The notes under the pieces: model-generated | Told to the model about the DNA's origin: nothing | What the model saw: the letters and a program-made list of their open reading frames with translations, nothing else | Database searches by the model: none | Part shown: in pieces, positions 7,151 through 11,096 of the stretch | Numbering within the stretch: position 1 is the first letter of the stretch | Layout of the letters: every line of letters begins with the position of its first letter | Program-made: the position numbers and the translations under genes | NCBI GenBank assembly: GCA_003555415.1 | Contig: PWHX01000064.1 | Coordinates: forward strand, 1 to 11,096 | Length of the DNA stretch: 11,096 nt | Source of the DNA: Syntrophomonadaceae bacterium | GTDB lineage: Bacteria > Bacillota > Dethiobacteria > SKNC01 | Direction of reading: 5' to 3'

Positions 7151-8047
7151 TTAGGCTATAAAAAAATAGATTCCCAAACCACACACAAAAAAAATGATTG
7201 AGGCAATATTAAACAAGACAAAGTAAAAAAGTCTCTTACTGCCAGCATCAGAATGATTAAAAAAGAAGGGTAAAATAAGGGTAAACATCAATGGAACAGC
7301 GGATATAGCTATGCTCGTATTAAAGGATATATTACCATAGGATATTAAAAGGATGATACTTAACAAGTTAAAACTTATAACTCCCAGCTTAATAACAAAT
7401 GGACTAAAGATAACAGAAAAAGTGTTCTTTTGATGAATTTTATCAGATGGATAATCAGGAAGAGTAGTAGAAAGAGCACAACTTAAATGTATAGGGATTA
7501 AGATAAACAATATTTCCATGGGAAACAGATAGATACTGCCTTTTTGAAGATAAAAAGCGAAGAGGGGAAGCAAAATTGCTAAGCCTATACCCTGTAAAAT
7601 TTCGCCGCCACCTCGATATGAAAGTTTAATAGGATCATAACTATAAGCCCATAATAAAAACAGAGCTAATCCTACAAAAACCATGGATAGAGGGCGATTG
7701 AAAAACAGGGTTAAGATTATTCCCAAAGAAATATTTAAAAGTACCATTAGTAGGATTGCCCGCTTCATAGAGCTTTTAGAGATAATACCATTTACCAGTG
7801 TTCGAGAGCCCCCTGTGAAGATTGTATAAGTATCATTGTCCTTATCCGCCTCCTCGTCTGCATAGTCATTTCCATATAAAATATACAATTGAATAAAAAT
7901 TCCAAAAAGATGTGATAACAAAAAAAATGGCACAGATAGATCTTTCGTAAGTGAATAAGCTATTGCGTTTCCTAACAACAAAGGGAAGAATATATAGGCC
8001 TGAGCAGTAAGCCTAGAAGCTTTGATCCATGCCTTTAAATTTATCAT
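7151..8047 (-). CDS. UbiA-family membrane prenyltransferase (MenA-like)
   Basis: A 298-residue protein with eight or nine predicted membrane helices that would transfer a polyprenyl chain to an acceptor at the inner membrane. The first Mg-diphosphate motif is NDYADEEAD (Asn60, Asp61, Asp64, Asp68). The second is DYPSD (Asp198, Asp202), followed by KNTFSV where MenA-like proteins have KRTLAV. Between them are GGSRTLVNGIIS (79-90) and YSYDPIKLSYRGGGE (135-149), both typical of the 1,4-dihydroxy-2-naphthoate/MenA branch. The second motif is shorter of acidic residues than the usual DxxxD(x)xxD, so the acceptor may differ. Possible roles are menaquinone synthesis or prenylation of a lipid or carotenoid. 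The ATG at 8047 is preceded by GAGGG with about 10-nt spacing. It lies between the CPBP protease and crtP on the same strand, an uncommon partnership. Confidence 0.85.
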   Translation of the reverse strand: MINLKAWIKASRLTAQAYIFFPLLLGNAIAYSLTKDLSVPFFLLSHLFGIFIQLYILYGNDYADEEADKDNDTYTIFTGGSRTLVNGIISKSSMKRAILLMVLLNISLGIILTLFFNRPLSMVFVGLALFLLWAYSYDPIKLSYRGGGEILQGIGLAILLPLFAFYLQKGSIYLFPMEILFILIPIHLSCALSTTLPDYPSDKIHQKNTFSVIFSPFVIKLGVISFNLLSIILLISYGNISFNTSIAISAVPLMFTLILPFFFNHSDAGSKRLFYFVLFNIASIIFFVCGLGIYFFIA

Positions 8048-8103
8048 TATGTTAACCCTCTTCTTTTAAGCTTAGAGATTTAAAAATTTAATTCACTAAT
8101 GTT

Positions 8104-8124
8104 GCAAAAAACCTGGTTTTTTGC
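8104..8124 (-). terminator. Weak hairpin overlapping the CPBP gene stop codon
   Basis: GCAAAAAACC (8104-8113) and GGTTTTTTGC (8115-8124) are perfect reverse complements around a single T, in practice an 8-9 bp stem with a 3-5 base loop. The arm overlaps the last base of the stop codon. The stem is mostly A-T, and on the minus strand the tail (AACATTAG) lacks a U-tract, so termination would be partial at best. Confidence 0.35.
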
Positions 8125-8942
8125 TATTTGGATATAGTAGGCGTATAAGATATTGCATGTTTTTTAAAAAACATAACAGATAATGTTGTAGTGATCAAAC
8201 CTATAGTTAATGTCAGCAATGAAATAGGTGTGCCCGCACCACCATCAATAAAACTATTTATTATTACCGAAACAGAATTCCAACTTATATGTAAAATAAT
8301 TGGGGCTAAAATAGAGCCAGACCATATATACACAAGTCCCAAAAAAATACCTGCAATGAAAGCATAGCTAGACTGCAAAACATTTAAATGCATCAGGCCA
8401 AAAACAATTGCCTGCAATATTAGTGCTATATGAAGACTAAAGTCTTGACTAAGGCGCTTGAAAATTAATCCTCGAAAAGCAATTTCTTCAGCAATGGGTA
8501 CGATAATTCCAACCCCTAAAAACAAAACAACAAAATGTGCATTAGCCATAATTTGCTCCATTAGAATCTGGTGTTCAGGAAAAAACGCCTCCAGGTTAGT
8601 TAAATCTATTAAGGATGAAAAAAATAAATAAATGCCGGCGCCCATAACAAAAGAATAACACGCCTGTGAGTAGTTTATGGTTTTAAAAGAAAAACGGCTC
8701 AATAAATTCTTGTCTTTTCGCAAGAAAAATAACCAATATATAAAAATAGAGCCTAAGCCTCCTACGGTAGAGAACAAAATCGAATTTTCCACGAAAACAT
8801 CTAGAAGAATTTCAGAGGCTATATTTGGGTTAACTGTATAATGATAAACGGTAGCCCCTATACCGACAAAGATATCTGGTAATACAAACATGCTTATAAC
8901 GAGTGAAACAAAGCCAACTATTTTTAAATATTTTTTAAACAT
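8124..8942 (-). CDS. CPBP-family intramembrane glutamic protease (CAAX-processing/Abi-like)
   Basis: A 272-residue polytopic membrane protein with about seven or eight hydrophobic segments. It has the three family motifs in order: EEIAFR (EExxxR, Glu152, Glu153, Arg157), FGLMH (FxxxH, Phe181, His185) and HISWN (HxxxN, His218, Asn222), all inside membrane helices where the glutamate/histidine site cleaves substrates within the bilayer. Known bacterial members act in bacteriocin self-immunity, transporter interaction or membrane-protein processing; the substrate here cannot be read from sequence. AGGAGGT at 8947-8953, only 4 nt from the ATG, supports the start. The downstream prenyltransferase begins 76 bases later on the same strand. 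CPBP proteases act on prenylated substrates in eukaryotes, so adjacency to a prenyltransferase is suggestive, but co-occurrence alone does not show a shared pathway. Confidence 0.88.
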   Translation of the reverse strand: MFKKYLKIVGFVSLVISMFVLPDIFVGIGATVYHYTVNPNIASEILLDVFVENSILFSTVGGLGSIFIYWLFFLRKDKNLLSRFSFKTINYSQACYSFVMGAGIYLFFSSLIDLTNLEAFFPEHQILMEQIMANAHFVVLFLGVGIIVPIAEEIAFRGLIFKRLSQDFSLHIALILQAIVFGLMHLNVLQSSYAFIAGIFLGLVYIWSGSILAPIILHISWNSVSVIINSFIDGGAGTPISLLTLTIGLITTTLSVMFFKKHAISYTPTISK

Positions 8943-8960
8943 ATTTACCTCCTACTATTG

Positions 8961-8981
8961 CCACCTAAAGTTTTTAGGTGG
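8961..8981. repeat. 9-bp hairpin in the leader of the CPBP gene
   Basis: CCACCTAAA (8961-8969) pairs perfectly with TTTAGGTGG (8973-8981) around GTT. It is followed by GGGC...GCCC (8981-8994). On the minus strand the order is a GGGCGGAAATGCCC stem, then CACCTAAA...TTTAGGTGG, ending 7 bases before the AGGAGG of the CPBP gene. This could attenuate translation or transcription. The arrangement (short GC stem, then palindrome) also resembles the right-end RNA of IS200/IS605 elements. Confidence 0.5.
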
Positions 8982-9049
8982 GGCATTTCCGCCCATACAT
9001 CGCTACCTGTGGTGCTTAGAATTTGTGGTGAACTATAAAAAGTAATTTA

Positions 9050-9090
9050 GGTTAAGAAAGCCCCGTTTTGGGGCTTTCTTAACCTTTCTT
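9050..9090. terminator. Strong hairpin terminator downstream of moaB
   Basis: GGTTAAGAAAGCCCC (9050-9064) and GGGGCTTTCTTAACC (9070-9084) form a perfect 15-bp stem with a GTTTT loop. On the plus strand it is followed by TTTCTT. On the minus strand, the direction of moaB transcription, it is followed by TAAATTAC and then a T5 run. It lies 52 bases past the moaB stop codon and should isolate moaB from the CPBP-prenyltransferase-crt series, which would then need its own promoter. Confidence 0.75.
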
Positions 9091-9136
9091 GATTATTACA
9101 GCTATTTAACACGAGGAAAAACATTTTGTCCTCTCC

Positions 9137-9634
9137 TTAAGTTGAACGGCGGCTACAATCGCTAACCTGGCCTTTTAATAATTCCAAGGCATGGAAAAGA
9201 GCCGGCTTAATAACCTCCATACATTCTTTAACTGCCTTAGGACCGCCCGGTAAATTTATTATCAAAGTACTCTCCCTTACCCCGCAAACTGCCCTGGACA
9301 ACATGGCATGAGGGGTTTTTTTTAGGCATTCGGCCCTCATTGTCTCTGCCATCCCGGGTACCTGCTTTTCTATAACAGCCAGAGTAGCCTCCGGTGTATT
9401 ATCCCGAGGGCACAAGCCTGTTCCGCCGGTAGTTAAAATTAGATTAACTTTAACCTCATTTACAAAATACATCAGCTTTTCACTGATGGAATTTAGATCA
9501 TCAGGAACAACCGCATAATCAACCACATTTCCCCCCAGCTGGATAATAGTATCTTTAATTACCCTGCCGCTCTTGTCTTCCCTTTCGCCCCGGGCACCGG
9601 TATCGCTGGCTGTTAATATAGCTACCTTAAACAT
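9137..9634 (-). CDS. moaB: MoaB/Mog molybdopterin adenylyltransferase
   Basis: A 165-residue protein of the MoaB/Mog family, which adenylates molybdopterin before molybdate insertion in molybdenum or tungsten cofactor synthesis. The sequence shows the N-terminal strand VAILTASD, the GERED-KSG segment (16-23), the molybdopterin-binding TTGGTG (68-73) with PRDNTPEAT containing the conserved Asp78, and LPGGPKA (128-134). Length fits the family. GGGGG, about 10 nt before the ATG, supports the start. MoaB and Mog cannot be separated with confidence from sequence alone; some MoaB proteins lack activity. The gene stands alone, flanked by its own candidate promoter and a strong hairpin. One hand-counted row gives 50% GC, against about one-third in the crt genes, so it probably belongs to the host backbone. 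Its presence suggests that the host uses molybdo- or tungsto-enzymes. Confidence 0.92.
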   Translation of the reverse strand: MFKVAILTASDTGARGEREDKSGRVIKDTIIQLGGNVVDYAVVPDDLNSISEKLMYFVNEVKVNLILTTGGTGLCPRDNTPEATLAVIEKQVPGMAETMRAECLKKTPHAMLSRAVCGVRESTLIINLPGGPKAVKECMEVIKPALFHALELLKGQVSDCSRRST

Positions 9635-9668
9635 AAATTATTATCCCCCTGTCTAACAAGAACATATT

Positions 9669-9698
9669 TTAATAATTATTAACTAAATTCCACGTCAA
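9669..9698 (-). promoter_or_regulatory. Candidate moaB promoter
   Basis: On the minus strand TTGACG (9698-9693, five of six consensus bases) precedes TATTAA (9674-9669, four of six) with an 18-base AT-rich spacer. The expected start of transcription would be about 30 bases before the moaB ATG at 9634, leaving room for the GGGGG ribosome binding site. Alternative overlapping -10 hexamers exist in the same AT-rich stretch. Confidence 0.4.
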
Positions 9699-9814
9699 AT
9701 CAAAAATTCCTGTTTTTTGGGCATTTTCCATGAAGAATTGATATTCAATTTTTCTTATTTACTAGAGCAATTTTTTGAAAGTATTGAGGTATTTTCGACT
9801 TTTTCCTAAAAAGA

Positions 9815-9843
9815 TTGACAATTGTGAATCTTTAATCTATAAT
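9815..9843 (+). promoter_or_regulatory. Perfect-consensus sigma-A/sigma-70 promoter driving the omega RNA and iscB
   Basis: TTGACA (9815-9820), a 17-base spacer (9821-9837) and TATAAT (9838-9843): all twelve hexamer bases match the consensus at the optimal spacing. Transcription should begin near 9850 and read rightward through the last bases of flanking DNA, the omega RNA and iscB. It lies outside the predicted element boundary (9876/9877), so it is host DNA captured by the insertion. Confidence 0.85.
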
Positions 9844-9876
9844 TTAATTACCATAAATTTGAAAATGGGATGGTGA

Positions 9877-10131
9877 TTTTAACTTGTTGAACAAGCCCGT
9901 CAACTACCCACGGCTAAAGCCGTAGGCTTGTAGAAGCCTTGGTTGACCAGCTTAAGCCTTAACTGGCTACGTTACTTGCAAATATATAGGTACCCTGGAG
10001 TGCTCTTTCAGCTCCAGGCACTACGGGTAGTGATTAAACAGTTCTAAGAGGTAGGAACAGTGTTGCTGCTAAAAACTGCAAGATAACATTGGCGAGGAAG
10101 CATTAACAGGACATAGTCCTGCATTATCTTC
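9877..10131 (+). ncRNA. Omega RNA (HEARO RNA) of IscB
   Basis: About 255 nt of densely paired, non-coding sequence immediately upstream of iscB, the position of HEARO/omega RNA. Stems seen: ACGGC-GCCGT (9910-9923) inside ACAAGCC-GGCTTGT (9891-9931); CCAG/TTAA-TTAA/CTGG (9947-9966); CCTGGAG (9994-10000) with CTCCAGG (10012-10018); CACTA-TAGTG (10019-10032); GTTCTA-TAGGAAC with one bulge (10041-10057); CAGGAC-GTCCTG (10107-10121), closed by AAGATAA (10080-10086) with TTATCTT (10124-10130). The last helix ends just before the iscB ribosome binding site. The RNA guides IscB to DNA; the guide is read from flanking DNA 5' of the scaffold, here probably the 16 or so bases ending at 9876. Exact ends are inferred. 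Confidence 0.82.
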
Positions 10132-10148
10132 GAGAGGAGATTAATTTC

Positions 10149-11096
10149 ATGGTATATGTACTATCTAAAGAAGGCGAGCCCTTAATGCCAACAAAGCGTC
10201 ATGGTAAGGTTCGACACTTACTAAAACAAGGCAAGGCAAAAGTAATTAAGAAAACACCATTTACGATTCAGCTACAGTACGAAACTACTAACTATGCTCA
10301 GCCTGTAAGTCTAGGTATAGATGCAGGCACAAAGCATATTGGCTTATCAGTAACTACAGAAAAAGAAGTTCTTTTTGAAGCTGAAGTTTCACTACGTACG
10401 GATATTACGGATTTGCTCTCAACTCGTAGAGCAAGCCGTAGAAGCAGACGTAATCGTAAGACACGTTATAGAAAGCCAAGGTTTAATAACCGTAAACGTA
10501 AAGAAGGCTGGCTGTCTCCGTCTATTCAAAACAAAGTAGATATGCATGTAAAAGCTATTAACTTAGTTACCGGTATTCTTCCTGTCAAAGACGTTACGGT
10601 AGAAGTAGCTCAATTTGATATTCAAAAGATTAAAAACTCTGATGTCCATGGCAAAGATTACCAACAGGGAGAACAACTAGGTTTTTGGAATGTTCGTGAG
10701 TACGTTTTATTTAGAGATAAACATACTTGTCAGTACTGTAAAGGCAAGTCAAAAGATAAGATACTAAATGTTCATCATGTCAGGAGTCGTAAGACACATG
10801 GTGATCGTCCTGGCAACCTAATTACTCTTTGCAAGACTTGCCATAATAAGCTCCATGCAGAGAATTTAGAGCATTATTTTAGTCCGTCAGATAAGGGTTT
10901 TAAATCAGAAGGTCAAATAACAGTAATGCGTTGGTTTATCTATAATAGCATTAAAGAGTTATATCCAAATACCAGTTTAACTTATGGTTATATAACCAAG
11001 AACACCCGTATCAAGAATAGTTTAGAAAAGTCACATATAATAGATGCACGTTGTATAAGTGGCAACCCATTAGCAAAAACTTTGCCAGATATCTAT
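10149..11096 (+). CDS. iscB: IscB RNA-guided HNH/RuvC endonuclease, C-terminus outside window
   Basis: IscB, the transposon-encoded ancestor-like relative of Cas9, cuts DNA under guidance of the adjacent omega RNA. The 316 codons present run in order: PLMP domain (GEPLMPTKRHGKVRHLL, residues 9-25); RuvC-I GIDAGTKHIGLS with Asp58; an arginine-rich bridge helix (about 92-118); RuvC-II VEVAQFD with Glu152; an HNH domain with CQYC (194-197), the catalytic VHH (208-210), GNL Asn223 and CKTC (228-231); and RuvC-III KSHIIDA with His296 and Asp299. All catalytic residues are present, so both nickase sites look functional. No stop or frameshift occurs; the window ends before the C-terminal TAM-interacting domain (family members are roughly 400-500 residues). 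The ATG at 10149 follows GAGGAG (10134-10139) with 9-nt spacing, right after the omega RNA. Confidence 0.95.
   Translation, partial: MVYVLSKEGEPLMPTKRHGKVRHLLKQGKAKVIKKTPFTIQLQYETTNYAQPVSLGIDAGTKHIGLSVTTEKEVLFEAEVSLRTDITDLLSTRRASRRSRRNRKTRYRKPRFNNRKRKEGWLSPSIQNKVDMHVKAINLVTGILPVKDVTVEVAQFDIQKIKNSDVHGKDYQQGEQLGFWNVREYVLFRDKHTCQYCKGKSKDKILNVHHVRSRKTHGDRPGNLITLCKTCHNKLHAENLEHYFSPSDKGFKSEGQITVMRWFIYNSIKELYPNTSLTYGYITKNTRIKNSLEKSHIIDARCISGNPLAKTLPDIY

Larger units (their letters stand above)
9635..9876. other. AT-rich divergent intergenic region between moaB and the IscB element
   Basis: No gene is visible in these 242 bases on either strand. They hold the moaB ribosome binding site, a candidate moaB promoter (9669-9698, minus strand) and a consensus plus-strand promoter (9815-9843). 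The plus-strand promoter's own downstream gene is missing: the IscB element begins about 30 bases after it, so the original reading unit was probably displaced or interrupted. Confidence 0.6.
9877..11096 (+). mobile_element. IscB-type element of the IS200/IS605 group, left end and body (right end outside window)
   Basis: The proposed left boundary follows GTGA (9873-9876); HEARO/IscB elements are known to sit directly downstream of ATGA or GTGA. Just inside are nested palindromes: CTTGT/ACAAG (9883-9895), ACAAGCC (9891-9897) with GGCTTGT (9925-9931), and ACGGC TAAA GCCGT (9910-9923), like the subterminal hairpins recognised by Y1 transposases. No tnpA is visible; the element is either moved in trans by a Y1 transposase or carries the gene beyond the window. 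It contains the omega RNA and iscB. Confidence 0.75.

Noticed and set aside
7151..8047. Bacteriochlorophyll or chlorophyll synthase (BchG) identity, with a heliobacterial photosynthesis cluster
   Set aside because: The motifs look MenA-like, and no bch, puf or pshA gene is present in the window; C30 carotenoids alone are not enough.
9113..9133. GAGGA...TCCTC inverted repeat just past the moaB stop codon
   Set aside because: Only five G/C-anchored pairs with an A/T interior and no T-tract; the 15-bp hairpin further on is the better terminator.
8943..9136. Riboswitch in the CPBP leader
   Set aside because: Hairpins are present but no conserved core of a riboswitch class I know could be recognised.
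9934..9960. Direct repeat AAGCCTT twice, 20 bases apart
   Set aside because: Only 7 bases long and inside the structured omega RNA, where it is explained by stem formation.
9877..10148. CRISPR array or tracrRNA next to a Cas9-like protein
   Set aside because: No regularly spaced direct repeats; the protein has the PLMP domain and short length of IscB, and the RNA position fits HEARO/omega RNA.

Overview
The window looks like a low-GC Firmicute chromosome, most plausibly a clostridial or Peptococcaceae-type host. This is inferred from strong GGAGG-type ribosome binding sites, AT-rich spacers, consensus housekeeping promoters and the gene families present; no taxonomic marker is visible. Base composition is patchy. 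Hand counts of single 60-base rows give about 67% GC near the left end, about 30-33% in the central block and about 50% in the moaB gene.

Layout. (1) 1-2315, plus strand: the 3' part of a large unrecognised protein (membrane-like N-terminal stretch, Gly/Tyr-rich module, coiled coil, small-residue-rich helical region) followed 50 bases later by a second unrecognised 316-residue protein; probably one operon. (2) 2418-8942, an AT-rich carotenoid block. A class-3 aldehyde dehydrogenase closely resembling staphylococcal AldH reads rightward. Converging on it is a leftward series: CPBP intramembrane protease, UbiA-family prenyltransferase, crtP-type diaponeurosporene oxygenase, crtN-type desaturase. 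CrtN desaturates a C30 (or C40) precursor, CrtP oxidises the terminal methyl to an aldehyde, and AldH would oxidise the aldehyde to the carboxylic acid, as in the staphyloxanthin pathway. The synthase (crtM), glycosyltransferase and acyltransferase are not in the window. A 50-nt near-perfect hairpin separates the convergent units. (3) 9137-9634, minus strand: moaB/mog, molybdenum cofactor biosynthesis, followed by a strong 15-bp terminator-like hairpin. (4) 9815 to the end, plus strand: a perfect-consensus promoter reading into the left end of an IscB transposon, consisting of an omega (HEARO) RNA of about 255 nt and then iscB. IscB runs off the window after its RuvC-III motif.

The most notable pieces are the apparently intact IscB/omega-RNA unit fired by a perfect promoter outside the element, the split carotenoid cluster with its unusual UbiA and CPBP partners, a G9 run in the crtP ribosome binding site, and two palindromic intergenic sequences that look like IS200/IS605 right-end relics.
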